The notes: generated by a model from the letters alone, not told the origin. Counted from the first letter of the stretch, positions 22,428 through 33,336 are shown. The stretch is DNA of 64,000 bases from Candidatus Onthoplasma faecipullorum (GCA_019120295.1 DWVI01000009.1:44161-108160); one strand, 5' to 3'. Program-made: numbers and translations.

Positions 22428-22455
22428 AAAAGCCACCTATTATGGTGGTTTTTTT
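22428..22455 (+). terminator. Rho-independent terminator
   Basis: AGCCACC-tatta-TGGTGGTTTTTTT. Confidence 0.75.
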
Positions 22456-22511
22456 ATAAATATTCTTTTATTTGAATGATTTTTATTAATAACATAAATA
22501 TTTAATTATGT

Positions 22512-22823
22512 TTAATTATCTTTATTGTAAATTTTTAAAATTTTACCTATAAATAGTGGTGTTTTATCTAAATCGTTGTCTGATATAATTTTTTCAGCTG
22601 GAACATTATATAGTTTAGATATTTTTTCAATATTTTCAGTTGGTTTAACAATGTGAGTTGTGTAATCATTGATTTTAACATACACCCATTCACCTTTATG
22701 GAATTTTACATTTTTATCATTTCTAACAACATTTTCTTTATCTGTGTTAAATTTTTGATAAAAGTTTTTTTCATTTTCGTCTTCAACCCTATAAAAAAAT
22801 GATGGTGAGATTTCAATTTTCAT
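22512..22823 (-). CDS. Small LysM-domain protein
   Basis: THIVKPTENIEKISKLYNVPAEKIISDNDLDKTPLFIGKILKIY resembles LysM. Confidence 0.65.
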   Translation of the reverse strand: MKIEISPSFFYRVEDENEKNFYQKFNTDKENVVRNDKNVKFHKGEWVYVKINDYTTHIVKPTENIEKISKLYNVPAEKIISDNDLDKTPLFIGKILKIYNKDN

Positions 22824-22966
22824 ACTAATATATATGTTTTTTTGTTTTAATTTGTTTTTTATTGTTTTATTTTAATCGTATTAAATTTTGGTTAAATCCA
22901 TACACTCATAAAATCAATTTTAGCATATAAACGACAAAAATTTTATATATTAGGTTAGGACAAGTT

Positions 22967-24484
22967 ATGAAATCATTATTTAAAGCGGTTGCGATTGTTA
23001 GTATTTTTTCTATAATAACTAGATTATTAGGTTTCTTTTTTAGAATATTTTTATCACGTAAACTGGGCGCGGAAGGTTTAGGGCTTTTTCAAATGGCAAC
23101 GAGTGTGCTAGGTATTTTCACCACTCTAATTTCAAGTGGGCTTCCGCTTACAACTGCAAAACTCGTTTCAAAATATGAAGTAAACAACGAATTAAAGCGC
23201 CGAAATCAAGTGGTCACTTCTGCTCTTATACTCGCGTTAGGTATTGCCGTTTTAAGTTCGCTTATTATCCTAATTTTAAAGCAAGTTTGGGGAATAATTT
23301 TAACAGATAGTAGAGCGGTTGAACTTCTTATTGTTTTAATTCCGTCAATTATATTTAGCGCAATTTATGCAATATTTCGTGGTGCATTATGGGGTCAAAA
23401 TGACTATTTCAGTTGCGGTTTAACCGAACTTATTGAACAAATTGTGCGCTTTGCTCTCACCTTTATAATGTTATTCACCATTACGGATATGTTTGAAGCA
23501 ACTAGAAACTCAGCAATAGCGTTTAACATAACCTGTTTAATTTCTGCAATTATTACTATGATTATCTATTTTAGGCGTGGAAAATTAAAATTTTCACGTA
23601 CTGAATTTAAACCTGTTTTGAAAAGCGCCATGCCAATTACTGGTGTAAGGCTTGCAAACTCGCTTGTTCAACCGCTCACTACCCTAATAATACCTAATAT
23701 GCTAATAATGATTGGATATTCTGCAAGTGAAGCGGTGGCAAGTTTCGGCGTGATTATGGGCATGACCTTCCCAATGCTATTTGTTCCTATGGCGGTGATT
23801 GGAAGTATTAGTATGGTGCTTATTCCGTCAATTAGTTCGATGTTATCTAAAAATGAATACACTTCAATTCAAAATAACATTACAAAATCGCTAGAAGTGT
23901 CTATATTTATAAGCATGCTATTTATTCCGCTATACTTGTCTGTTGGTGATTTGATTGGAATTGTGTTGTATGATAATCAAATGTCTGGAATATTGCTTCA
24001 ATTATCTGCTGTTTGTGTGTTGCCTATCACTTTGTGTAACCTTACAGGTAGCATTTTAAATGCTTTAAATTTAGAATTAAAATCATTTGTAAATTATTTA
24101 ATTGGTTCGGTTGTGTTGTTTGTGAGTTTAATTGTTTTAACTCCACTCGTTGGTATAAATTCAATTATAATATCGTTCTTCCTATCTATGGCAACAATTA
24201 CACTTTTAAATTTGCGTAAGATTAAAAAGAAATTGCCAAACTTTGAATTTAATCTCGTGCCAATACTTTCAAAATATACTATTGTTACTATTATTTCAAG
24301 TTTAAGTGGGCATTTTATATCAAATATTTTATTACATTTTATAAACAACTTCTTCACTGCCATTATTGCAGGTGGAATAAGCATTGCTATTACACTTGTG
24401 CTTTGCAAAGTGTTTAATCTATACGATTTAACAACATTATTTTCACTTATAAAAAAGAAAAAACAAACAAAACTAAAAAACTAA
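22967..24484 (+). CDS. Polysaccharide biosynthesis/lipid flippase (MOP superfamily, SpoVB/MurJ-like)
   Basis: FSIITRLLGFFFRIFLSRKLGAEGLGLFQMATSVLG, about 14 TM. Confidence 0.85.
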   Translation: MKSLFKAVAIVSIFSIITRLLGFFFRIFLSRKLGAEGLGLFQMATSVLGIFTTLISSGLPLTTAKLVSKYEVNNELKRRNQVVTSALILALGIAVLSSLIILILKQVWGIILTDSRAVELLIVLIPSIIFSAIYAIFRGALWGQNDYFSCGLTELIEQIVRFALTFIMLFTITDMFEATRNSAIAFNITCLISAIITMIIYFRRGKLKFSRTEFKPVLKSAMPITGVRLANSLVQPLTTLIIPNMLIMIGYSASEAVASFGVIMGMTFPMLFVPMAVIGSISMVLIPSISSMLSKNEYTSIQNNITKSLEVSIFISMLFIPLYLSVGDLIGIVLYDNQMSGILLQLSAVCVLPITLCNLTGSILNALNLELKSFVNYLIGSVVLFVSLIVLTPLVGINSIIISFFLSMATITLLNLRKIKKKLPNFEFNLVPILSKYTIVTIISSLSGHFISNILLHFINNFFTAIIAGGISIAITLVLCKVFNLYDLTTLFSLIKKKKQTKLKN

Positions 24485-24504
24485 AATTGCTTTTAGTTTT
24501 TTTT
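24478..24504 (+). terminator. Rho-independent terminator
   Basis: AAACTAAAA-ttg-CTTTTAGTTTTTTTT. Confidence 0.75.
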
Positions 24505-24553
24505 ATTTTTTATTTAAAATTTGTTATTTTTAACGCTAACAAAAGATTTTTAA

Positions 24554-25159
24554 TTATTTAGTAACTTTCTTTTGCCAAGATTTTTTATTACATTTTGGGC
24601 ATTTCATATATCTGGTGCGTCCGTAATGCATAGAAAATAAAACCTGTTTATATGTTGGAATATATTTATTATAGCAATGTGCACATTCATAGTAACCTGC
24701 GTCCTTTTCAATGCACAGGCAAAAATGAATTGCAACAACAAACTGAATTAAACCAATGGCGATTAAAACTATTCTAAGCCACGTGGCCATATCTATAAAC
24801 GAAGCGACAAAAATGAGTATCATAAAAGTGATAGACGCCATATAACCAAGTACAGTTTCAACAGTTAATAAAAACTTATAACTTCGTTCTTGCTCTGATG
24901 TAAGTTTGATTAGATTGTCTTCTGCAAGTTGTTTGTATTCATTTGTTGTTAATTTTTTACCTGACAAAAGTTCATTTGCTGAAATATCTAGTTCTTTGCA
25001 AAGCGGAAGCATAAGTGATGTGTCTGGAAAACCATTACCACATTCCCATTTTGAAATTGTCTTTTCGCTAACGTTTAGTTTTTCAGAGAGTTGTAATTGT
25101 GTTAGTTCTTTTGCTTTTCTTTGTTCTTTTATAAATTTTCCAATAATTTGTAAATCCAT
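24554..25159 (-). CDS. XRE-family HTH regulator with TM segments and C-terminal zinc ribbon
   Basis: IGKFIKEQRKAKELTQLQLSEKLNVSEKTISKWECGNGFPD; CAHCYNKYIP...MKCPKCNKKSW. Confidence 0.85.
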   Translation of the reverse strand: MDLQIIGKFIKEQRKAKELTQLQLSEKLNVSEKTISKWECGNGFPDTSLMLPLCKELDISANELLSGKKLTTNEYKQLAEDNLIKLTSEQERSYKFLLTVETVLGYMASITFMILIFVASFIDMATWLRIVLIAIGLIQFVVAIHFCLCIEKDAGYYECAHCYNKYIPTYKQVLFSMHYGRTRYMKCPKCNKKSWQKKVTK

Positions 25160-25407
25160 TTTTCACTCCTTTCATGCCTTCATTATAGCACAAACCCAAC
25201 GCAAATAACTCCCACTAATCGTAGAGTTTTGGTCATTTTTGTATACTAACTGATTGAAATTTTAATTTTTTAGCTATATTTTTAAAATTATTGCTCTTTT
25301 TAATTATTATTTTTTCATTTTTAAATTTTTTTTAAAATCTATTAAGATTATCTTTTTATGAAAAATGAATTGCGCATATTTTTACTTTTAATGCAAATAA
25401 ATAGAGT

Positions 25408-26121
25408 ATGTTTATTATATTTTTACGCGTTTTAATTATATATATAATCGTTTTGGTGTTCTTGCGCCTTATGGGCAAACGCCAAATCGGTGAAATGCAA
25501 CCATATGAAGTTGTTATAACACTTATAATTGCGGATCTTGCCACAATTCCTATGAGTGACACAAACATACCGCTTATGAATGGAATTTTACCGCTTGCAA
25601 TACTTGTGTTAATTCACTTTTTTATCACTCTGCTCACACGCAAAAGCATTAAAATTAGGCGACTTATGAGTGGTTCACCTGTTGTTGTGATTAGCCCAAA
25701 GGGAATTGAGTATACCGCGTTAAAACAACTAAATATGAATATAGACGATTTATTAGAAGCAATTAGGCAATGCAACTATTATAGTTTTGACCAAGTGTTA
25801 TATGCAATAATTGAAACAAATGGAAAAATGAGTGTTATTCCAGTGAGTTCTAATGCCCCTGCAACGGCGCAAGATGTTAAAGTTAACAACCCACCAGCGC
25901 ACCTTCCACACGTCATTGTAAGTGACGGAAAGTTAATTAAAGACGAAATGAAAGAATTATCTCTAAATAATGAAAAATTTAATCAAATTCTGCAAACTTT
26001 AAAAATTAATTCAATAAAAGATTTAATTATTTTTAGTATGGATAGTAAAGGTAAAGTTTACTATCAATTAAAAGGAGAAAATTATAAAATTATAGATAAC
26101 ATTCAGGAGATATTAAAATGA
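25408..26121 (+). CDS. DUF421 (YetF-like) membrane protein
   Basis: VFLRLMGKRQIGEMQPYEVVITLIIADLATIPM. Confidence 0.9.
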   Translation: MFIIFLRVLIIYIIVLVFLRLMGKRQIGEMQPYEVVITLIIADLATIPMSDTNIPLMNGILPLAILVLIHFFITLLTRKSIKIRRLMSGSPVVVISPKGIEYTALKQLNMNIDDLLEAIRQCNYYSFDQVLYAIIETNGKMSVIPVSSNAPATAQDVKVNNPPAHLPHVIVSDGKLIKDEMKELSLNNEKFNQILQTLKINSIKDLIIFSMDSKGKVYYQLKGENYKIIDNIQEILK

Positions 26122-26507
26122 AAATTTGGGTAGCAATGATAACAATTTTGCTTGCCGTTACAGGTATTTGTGTCTATGACGGCATACATACAAAAAATGT
26201 TTTTGAGCACATGCAAAGCGAAAGCAATATAATTTCAACGGCATTAATTGACGGCACTGAAATTACTAACGACGCTTTATCAGAACGCATTCAAAACCTT
26301 ACTGATTATTGGACAGATAATATGGACATGTTATGCCTTTCAATTTCACGAAAAGACATGCAACCAATTAGCGATTATCTTCAATACTTAAACTCAGCAA
26401 TAATAAATGAAAGCCAAGAAGACGCAATCACCTATTCCCTACTTTTAGATTATAATATTCAGGGTTTAACACAATCAACCGGAATAAGTATTTTGAATTT
26501 ATTTTAA
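26118..26507 (+). CDS. DUF4363-like protein
   Basis: 129-aa protein with N-terminal TM, overlapping the DUF421 gene by 4 nt; DUF4363 is a known neighbour of DUF421. Confidence 0.65.
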   Translation: MKIWVAMITILLAVTGICVYDGIHTKNVFEHMQSESNIISTALIDGTEITNDALSERIQNLTDYWTDNMDMLCLSISRKDMQPISDYLQYLNSAIINESQEDAITYSLLLDYNIQGLTQSTGISILNLF

Positions 26508-26529
26508 AGTGAACTAATTATAAAAATAA

Positions 26530-26555
26530 AAAAATACCTATTAAGGTATTTTTTA
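26530..26555 (+). terminator. Rho-independent terminator
   Basis: AAAATACCT-atta-AGGTATTTTTTA. Confidence 0.7.
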
Positions 26556-26671
26556 ATTAATTATTTAATAAATTTAGATTTTTATTTAATTATTTATATT
26601 TTTTTTAATAATTTTCGAAATTTTATTTTTAATATTATTTTTTTATTTTATTTTTTGTGTATTTTTTAAAA

Positions 26672-26989
26672 TTATAACATTGCTAAAAACGTGCCTGCAC
26701 ATATAATTATTGCTATAAGCAGACTAAAACCAAGGGTGGATAAATCATAGGTTGTGGTTCTATAAAAAGGGGTTGGTTCGTTTGAGTTATCGTGCACTGA
26801 AATATAGGCTAAAATTTGATTTGTTGCACTATTTACTTTATCTATTTTTTCAGCGTAAGATTTGCCCCTTTTTATTCCTTTTGCGCGCAAAACTTTTATC
26901 AAAACTCTTTGCCTTGATTTAATATCTTCCACGCTTGAATTATATTCCAAATTCATAAAATCAAATAATTTTTTTATTTCTTTTGGCAT
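26672..26989 (-). CDS. Small tail-anchored protein, possible J-like fold
   Basis: 105 aa; C-terminal TM FSLLIAIIICAGTFLAML. Confidence 0.5.
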   Translation of the reverse strand: MPKEIKKLFDFMNLEYNSSVEDIKSRQRVLIKVLRAKGIKRGKSYAEKIDKVNSATNQILAYISVHDNSNEPTPFYRTTTYDLSTLGFSLLIAIIICAGTFLAML

Positions 26990-27094
26990 TTTGTCCCCTT
27001 ATTTTTAAGAAAATATTATTTTTTTATTTATTTTTTTGATTTTTTAATATTTATTATAAATTTAACATTATTTTTAAAATTATAAAATTATTTT

Positions 27095-29923
27095 TTATTT
27101 ATTTTTATCTCTTTCTAATATTTTCTTTAAATATAGCCCTGTGTAACTACCTTCAACTTTTGTTACTTCTTCTGGTGTGCCGGTTGCAACAACTTTTCCG
27201 CCACCTTCTCCACCTTCTGGCCCCATATCAATAATATAATCGGCTGTTTTAACAATATCTAGGTTATGTTCAATCACAACGACTGTGTTTCCGTTGCCAA
27301 CAAGTCGTTGCAAAATGTTCACTAATTTTTTAACGTCATATGAGTGAAGACCAGTTGTTGGTTCGTCCAAAATATAAACGGTGTTGCCTGTATCTCTACG
27401 AGTGAGCTCGCTAGCGAGTTTTAATCTCTGCGCTTCACCGCCTGATAATGTGGTTGCGCTTTGACCTAGTTTGATGTAACCTAGACCAACGTCCACAAGT
27501 GTTTGCAAAATATGTTTTATATTTGGAATAGCGTCAAAGAATTCATATGCTTCGTCGATGGTCATTTCAAGCACATCGTAAATTGATTTACCTTTATATT
27601 TAACTTCCAAAATTTCACGCGAATAACGTTTTCCGCCACACACTTCGCATGGCACAAACACGTCCGCCATGAAATACATTCTAAGGCGTTTTACACCATC
27701 ACCGGAACATGCTTCACATCTTCCGCCTGGCACATTGAAACTAAAATGCGTTGATGTTAGCCCACGTTCTTTTGCACTTGGTGTGGACGCAAACAATTCA
27801 CGTATTTTTGTAAACAATCCTGAATATGTTGCTGGGTTACTACGCGGTGTTCTTCCTATTGGTGTTTGGTCGATTTGAATAACTTTGTCAATGTCTTCTA
27901 TTCCTAATATTTCACCAATATTTCTATCCTTATCTCGTTTGTTAAGTTTATTAAATAGTGCGCGGTAAAAAATGTCGTTTACTAGGGTTGATTTACCACT
28001 TCCGCTAACACCTGTAACGCAAGTTAAAACTCCACGTGGAATTGCAACGTCTAGCCCTTCAATGTTGTGTTCCCTGCAATCAAGAAGCCTAATATAACCT
28101 TTTTCAATAGGTCGGCGAGTGGTTGGCACTTCAATCTTTTCTTCACCTGATAAAAATTTTCCTGTGATTGAGCGTGGGCTTGCAATTAAATCTTCAACGC
28201 TTCCACATGCAACCACTTCTCCACCATGCACGCCTGCTTTTGGACCAATATCCACAATATAGTCGGCTGAACGAATTGTGTCTTCGTCATGCTCAACCAC
28301 GATTAGTGTGTTACCTAAATCGCGAAGGCTTTTAAGTGTGTCAATCAACTTATCGTTGTCGCGCTGGTGAAGGCCAATGCTTGGCTCGTCCAAAATATAC
28401 AAAACGCCACTTAGTCCGCTTCCAATTTGTGTTGCAAGCCTAATACGTTGGCTTTCACCACCAGATAGTGTGCCCGCCCTACGTGATAAATTTAGATAAG
28501 TTAAACCTACATTTACTAAGAAACTAAGGCGCGACAAAATCTCATGCAAAATACTTTCTGCAATCATTTGTTCGGTCTTGGTTAGTTTTAACTCTTTTAA
28601 AAACGCATATAATTTTATAATAGACATGTCGCATAAATCGGCGATGTTTTTATTTTCTATTTTGATTGATAGAGCGCTTGGGTTTAGGCGTTTTCCTAGG
28701 CACTCTGGGCAAGTGTCTTCACTCATGAGTTTGTATATTTCTTCTTTTACGTACTCGCTTGTGCTTTCTTGAAATCTTCTAAGTAAATCAGGAATAATTC
28801 CCATAAAAAGCGCGTCTTTTTGCACTAAATATTGGTGCAAATTTGGGGCAATCATATCTTTATCACCTTTTTCACCATTAATAAGCGCTTCTCTTCCTTC
28901 CTTACTTATTTTATAATATGGTGTGTCGGCTGTAAAACCATATTTTTTGCCAAGTTTAATAAGTGCTTTTTTAGTTAGCCCCGTTGCATCAATATTAAAG
29001 CCCATAACTGCAAGAGCCCCTTCATTTATTGACAATCTATCATTTTTAACAATCGCATTTTCACCTATTTTTATAACGTAACCAAGTCCGCCACACTTTG
29101 GGCATGCACCTGCGTGGTTATTAAAACTAAACAACGTTGGTTCTATATCAGGGATAGAAATTCCACAGTCAACACAACTATATTTAACGCTATATAATTT
29201 ATCTTCGCCGTCAACATTTACAATCACTATTCCGTTAGCCATTTGCAAACATTTATCAATTGACTCGGTAAGACGCGAAACAATACCTTCTTTTTTAACT
29301 ATTCTATCTACAACAACATACACGTCGTGACGTTTATTTTTATCAAGTGCTATTGCATCGTCGAGTGAATAGATTTGTTTATCTATCATAACGCGGACAA
29401 ATCCGTCCTTTTTTAACCCTTCAAGCGTCTTTTCATGCGTACCCTTTTGCGCGCGTATGATTGGCGCCATTATAAGCATTTTGGCGCCGTCCTTTGCTTC
29501 CATAACCCTATCAACAATCTGGTCTAGCGTTTGAACGGTGATAGGTTTTCCACAATTTGGGCAATAAGGCTTTCCAATTCGTGCAAAAAGCAAACGAAGA
29601 TAATCATATATCTCTGTTATAGTGCCAACTGTTGAACGTGGATTATTGTTGGTGCTTTTTTGGTCTATTGAAATGGCAGGGCTTAGCCCGTCAATGCTTT
29701 CAACATCTGGTTTTTGCATTTGACCTAAAAATTGGCGAGCATAACTTGACAAACTCTCCATATATCTTCGTTGACCTTCTGCAAAAATTGTGTCAAAAGC
29801 AAGTGTTGATTTGCCACAACCGCTAACTCCCGAAAAAACAACTAGTTTATTTTTTGGTATAACTAGGTCAATATTTTTTAAATTGTTTTCTTTTGCACCC
29901 TTTACAACAATATTTTCTAACAT
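27095..29923 (-). CDS. uvrA: UvrABC system protein A
   Basis: GVSGCGKSTLAFDTIFAEGQRRY, two ABC ATPase domains, Cys zinc fingers. Start moved to ATG 29923 behind GGAGAAAA. Confidence 0.97.
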   Translation of the reverse strand: MLENIVVKGAKENNLKNIDLVIPKNKLVVFSGVSGCGKSTLAFDTIFAEGQRRYMESLSSYARQFLGQMQKPDVESIDGLSPAISIDQKSTNNNPRSTVGTITEIYDYLRLLFARIGKPYCPNCGKPITVQTLDQIVDRVMEAKDGAKMLIMAPIIRAQKGTHEKTLEGLKKDGFVRVMIDKQIYSLDDAIALDKNKRHDVYVVVDRIVKKEGIVSRLTESIDKCLQMANGIVIVNVDGEDKLYSVKYSCVDCGISIPDIEPTLFSFNNHAGACPKCGGLGYVIKIGENAIVKNDRLSINEGALAVMGFNIDATGLTKKALIKLGKKYGFTADTPYYKISKEGREALINGEKGDKDMIAPNLHQYLVQKDALFMGIIPDLLRRFQESTSEYVKEEIYKLMSEDTCPECLGKRLNPSALSIKIENKNIADLCDMSIIKLYAFLKELKLTKTEQMIAESILHEILSRLSFLVNVGLTYLNLSRRAGTLSGGESQRIRLATQIGSGLSGVLYILDEPSIGLHQRDNDKLIDTLKSLRDLGNTLIVVEHDEDTIRSADYIVDIGPKAGVHGGEVVACGSVEDLIASPRSITGKFLSGEEKIEVPTTRRPIEKGYIRLLDCREHNIEGLDVAIPRGVLTCVTGVSGSGKSTLVNDIFYRALFNKLNKRDKDRNIGEILGIEDIDKVIQIDQTPIGRTPRSNPATYSGLFTKIRELFASTPSAKERGLTSTHFSFNVPGGRCEACSGDGVKRLRMYFMADVFVPCEVCGGKRYSREILEVKYKGKSIYDVLEMTIDEAYEFFDAIPNIKHILQTLVDVGLGYIKLGQSATTLSGGEAQRLKLASELTRRDTGNTVYILDEPTTGLHSYDVKKLVNILQRLVGNGNTVVVIEHNLDIVKTADYIIDMGPEGGEGGGKVVATGTPEEVTKVEGSYTGLYLKKILERDKNK

Positions 29924-30066
29924 CTTTATAATTTTCTCCGTTTGTATTAAATTTATAAGCGTATATATTATAACAAATTGCAACTATTTTTTCAAGTGTT
30001 AACATTTAAAGATTAAAAAATTAACTATGAGTTAAATAGAAATATTATTTCTTTCAATTACAAATT

Positions 30067-30092
30067 AAAAAACTCCGATATGGAGTTTTTTA
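30067..30092 (-). terminator. Rho-independent terminator (bidirectional)
   Basis: AAAAAACTCCATATCGGAGTTTTTT. Confidence 0.65.
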
Positions 30093-30103
30093 ATTATTTA
30101 AAT

Positions 30104-30529
30104 CTAACTTCTTCTTGGAATAGTTACAACTAACAATAGTGCGAGCACTCCCACGCCTATTGTTACCCACATTCCCACTTGGTTAGTTGCAACGTTCACT
30201 TCTGTGTCTGTAATAGACAAAACTGTTGGCATATTTATCTGGTACATATTAGATATCGCTAATTTCATATCGTTATCATCAAAAGTTTCGTCGTCACTAA
30301 TAATAACCTTATTTCCGCTTAGTTTGTAAAAATATTCGGTTGTTGTCTCAGTTGCACTTGTGCTAACTGTAACCTTACCGTTAAAACCGAATTTATAAGA
30401 TGTTGTGACTTCTTCGTCGGCAATAGTTGTTGTGTAGTTATACGTGCCGAATGGAAGAATAAAACATGGATATCCGTAGCAAACCACAACAAAAGCAATA
30501 CAAATTATTAATAAAATTTTTCTTAACAT
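30104..30529 (-). CDS. Small exported/membrane protein of unknown function
   Basis: N- and C-terminal TM segments; extracytoplasmic-like middle. Confidence 0.55.
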   Translation of the reverse strand: MLRKILLIICIAFVVVCYGYPCFILPFGTYNYTTTIADEEVTTSYKFGFNGKVTVSTSATETTTEYFYKLSGNKVIISDDETFDDNDMKLAISNMYQINMPTVLSITDTEVNVATNQVGMWVTIGVGVLALLLVVTIPRRS

Positions 30530-30771
30530 ATTTGTTTCTCCTTATTTTGATTATATCACCTAAAAATTTAATTGTCAATAATACGACAAAGTTCGCAGAA
30601 ATTTTATAAATCTTTATTTAGAGTTAATTATTGAAACACATCAAGTAAATTACTATATTAACACAGTGATATGTGTTATTTTATGCTATATTGTCAATTA
30701 TTATATATCAGTGTTTAACGCTTGACCAAATTTATGAAAAATTTTAAAATATACATCGGTAGGAGTGTGAA

Positions 30772-32541
30772 ATGAAAAAAAGAAGTCAAATAGCGAATGA
30801 ATATAAATGGGACTTGTCGTCCTACATCAAAAATGAAAGTGAAATCAATCGAATTTTTAGTTTAATGGAAGAATTGCCAACAAAACTTTGTAAATACAAT
30901 GGCAAATTGAATGATAAAGACTTATTATTTGAGCGCCTAAACAGTTTTAATGACGAATTTTGTGAGATAAACATTTTGGCGTCTTACATTGGAAATTCTT
31001 TACATGTGAATTCAACGGACACTGAGATGTTAAAATACTCACAAAAATTTGATAATTTATACCAAAAAATCAGTGTTGCCAATTCATATTTTATTCCGCA
31101 AATGTATGAGTTGGATACTGAATATTTGAATAGTTTATTATTAGACAAACGAATTGGCAATAATGATAATTTTATTAAGGATATAATAAAATCAAAATCG
31201 CATAAGTTGGACGAAAAAACTAATACTTTGTTATCTCAAATGGGCAAATTTTTATCCCCTGGTTCTAATTTGCACGCACAAATGATAGACGAAATAAAAT
31301 ATGCAGATATTGTTGACGAAAAAGGAAAAACTTATAAATTAGATAACGCCAACATTTCAAAGTTTTTGCAAGGAAAAAATAGAACTCTTAGAAAAAATGC
31401 GTATTTCTCTCGACTTAATGCGTACAAACAATTTAACAAAACTTTTGCTGAACTTTATATAACCGACCTTGAAGAATGCAGTTTTAATAGTAAACTTACT
31501 AATTTTAAGTCAACATTGGAAGCAGAATTATTTGAAGACGATATTCCACTATCTGTTTTTGAAAATAATATTCAGGTTGTAAATTCAAATATAAAAATAC
31601 TAAAAAATTTCATAAAAACACTGAAAAAACTATCAAAATTAAAAGATTTTTTATATTTTGACTTACTTGAAGATAGCGGTCTAAATAAAAAATTCACGAT
31701 TGAAGAGAGTAAAGAGATTATACTAAACGCCCTTGCCCCACTTGGAAAGGAATATTTATCTATTGTGAAGAAAAAGTTTTCGGACAAGTCAATAGATTAT
31801 CTTCCATGTGAGCATAAATCAACCGGCGGATATTGCTCTAACACATACAAGGCAAAAACTGTTATTCTTATGAATTTTGTGGACGATTTTAATTCACTTA
31901 GCACGTTAATTCATGAAATGGGTCATTGTGTGAACGCGGAATATTTTAATAGTGCACAACCTTACGAAAAATCTGGTATAACGATTTTTGCTGCTGAAAT
32001 TGCAAGCACTGTAAATGAAATTTTACTTAATTTTTATATGCAAAGCCATGCTAAATCAAAACGCGAAAAATCATACTATCTAAAACAATTATTAGATAGT
32101 GTAAATAACACTATATTTAGGCAAACACTATTTAGCGAATTTGAACATTTTGCACACACTAAAATTGAAAACGAAGAAAATTTAACATATGAAGATTTAA
32201 ACAATAAATATTTGGAATTATCTAAAAAGTATTATGGTGGCGCATGCATTGTTCCAAGCGCTCAACAGTATGAATGGATGCGTGTCCCACACTTTTATTC
32301 TTCTTATTATGTGTTCACTTACTCAACTGGTATGCTCACTGCAATAACCATTGCTAATAAGTTACTAAATGATAACACGTTTAAAGATAAGTACATTTTA
32401 TTCTTAAAAAATGGCACAAACAAGCCAGCTACTGAAATGTTAAAAGAAATTGGAATTGATGTAACCAAAAAAGAAACATTTTTAGATGCTTTTAAGTTTA
32501 TTGAAAATCAGCTTCAAACATACATTGACATCAATAAATAA
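30772..32541 (+). CDS. M3-family oligoendopeptidase F-like metallopeptidase
   Basis: LIHEMGHCVN zinc site (HExxH), PepF/M3 architecture. Confidence 0.92.
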   Translation: MKKRSQIANEYKWDLSSYIKNESEINRIFSLMEELPTKLCKYNGKLNDKDLLFERLNSFNDEFCEINILASYIGNSLHVNSTDTEMLKYSQKFDNLYQKISVANSYFIPQMYELDTEYLNSLLLDKRIGNNDNFIKDIIKSKSHKLDEKTNTLLSQMGKFLSPGSNLHAQMIDEIKYADIVDEKGKTYKLDNANISKFLQGKNRTLRKNAYFSRLNAYKQFNKTFAELYITDLEECSFNSKLTNFKSTLEAELFEDDIPLSVFENNIQVVNSNIKILKNFIKTLKKLSKLKDFLYFDLLEDSGLNKKFTIEESKEIILNALAPLGKEYLSIVKKKFSDKSIDYLPCEHKSTGGYCSNTYKAKTVILMNFVDDFNSLSTLIHEMGHCVNAEYFNSAQPYEKSGITIFAAEIASTVNEILLNFYMQSHAKSKREKSYYLKQLLDSVNNTIFRQTLFSEFEHFAHTKIENEENLTYEDLNNKYLELSKKYYGGACIVPSAQQYEWMRVPHFYSSYYVFTYSTGMLTAITIANKLLNDNTFKDKYILFLKNGTNKPATEMLKEIGIDVTKKETFLDAFKFIENQLQTYIDINK

Positions 32542-32590
32542 TTATCAAAAGATTGCAAAAAATATTTTCAGGTGGTATAATAGGGGTGAT

Positions 32591-32959
32591 ATGCTAGATA
32601 AAAAATCGACGGCAGTTTTAAAAGCATTGAACAAACTAGCAATGAACAGTGCATACAAAGTGGTTACAAGTGACGAAATTTTGTCAACTTTATCTCAAAA
32701 ATCACAATTTGACGCTGATAGTATAAACGAAATAATATCTTACCTTGAAAAACAGGAATATATCAATATCAAATTTAGTGAAGAAAACACTTATTGCTAT
32801 TCACTGCTCCCAAAAGCTAGGATATTTTTGGAGCAAGAAGGTGGAAAAGTTAAACCAAAAAAGTCAACTCTCCCCTTTTTGAATTATATCTACATTTTTA
32901 TCGCATCTTTTTTAGGTACTATGCTTGCGTTAATAATTTTCTTTGCGATAACTTTATAA
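32591..32959 (+). CDS. Small winged-helix-like protein with C-terminal TM
   Basis: Start moved to ATG 32591 (MLDKKSTAVLKALNKL...); wHTH-like N-term, TM YIYIFIASFLGTMLALIIFFAITL. Confidence 0.6.
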   Translation: MLDKKSTAVLKALNKLAMNSAYKVVTSDEILSTLSQKSQFDADSINEIISYLEKQEYINIKFSEENTYCYSLLPKARIFLEQEGGKVKPKKSTLPFLNYIYIFIASFLGTMLALIIFFAITL

Positions 32960-32969
32960 GGACAAAGGT

Positions 32970-33329
32970 ATGCTAACATTTAAAGAAAAATACGTAATGG
33001 AATATGTTTATCAGAAATGCCAAGGCAAGAAATCTTGCCTTATTTCGCCGCGCGAAATTATTTCGCACGCATCAGATAAATACGTTATTTATCCGGACGA
33101 ACTCGAAAAAATTATGACAAATCTTAGTTATGATAACTATATTGAATTATTTAAGTCGGATAAAAAAGGTAGCCCTGTTTTCTGCGTTTCATTAAAAATT
33201 AAGGGTGAAGGCTTTCACAGGGAATTATCAAACAATAAACGTAACTTCTTTCTCTTGCTTGGTCGAACCATTGCGTTTGCAGCAATAAGTGCCTTAATAG
33301 GTGTGTTAATTAGATTTATTTTCTTATAA
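32970..33329 (+). CDS. Small winged-helix-like protein with C-terminal TM
   Basis: Same layout as the preceding gene; directly upstream of uvrB. Confidence 0.6.
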   Translation: MLTFKEKYVMEYVYQKCQGKKSCLISPREIISHASDKYVIYPDELEKIMTNLSYDNYIELFKSDKKGSPVFCVSLKIKGEGFHRELSNNKRNFFLLLGRTIAFAAISALIGVLIRFIFL

Positions 33330-33336
33330 GGACGGT

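Noticed and set aside
30600-30770. Palindromic AT-rich sequence (ACACAGTGATATGTGT) upstream of the M3 peptidase
   Set aside because: Too short and AT-rich to support a regulatory site without comparative data.
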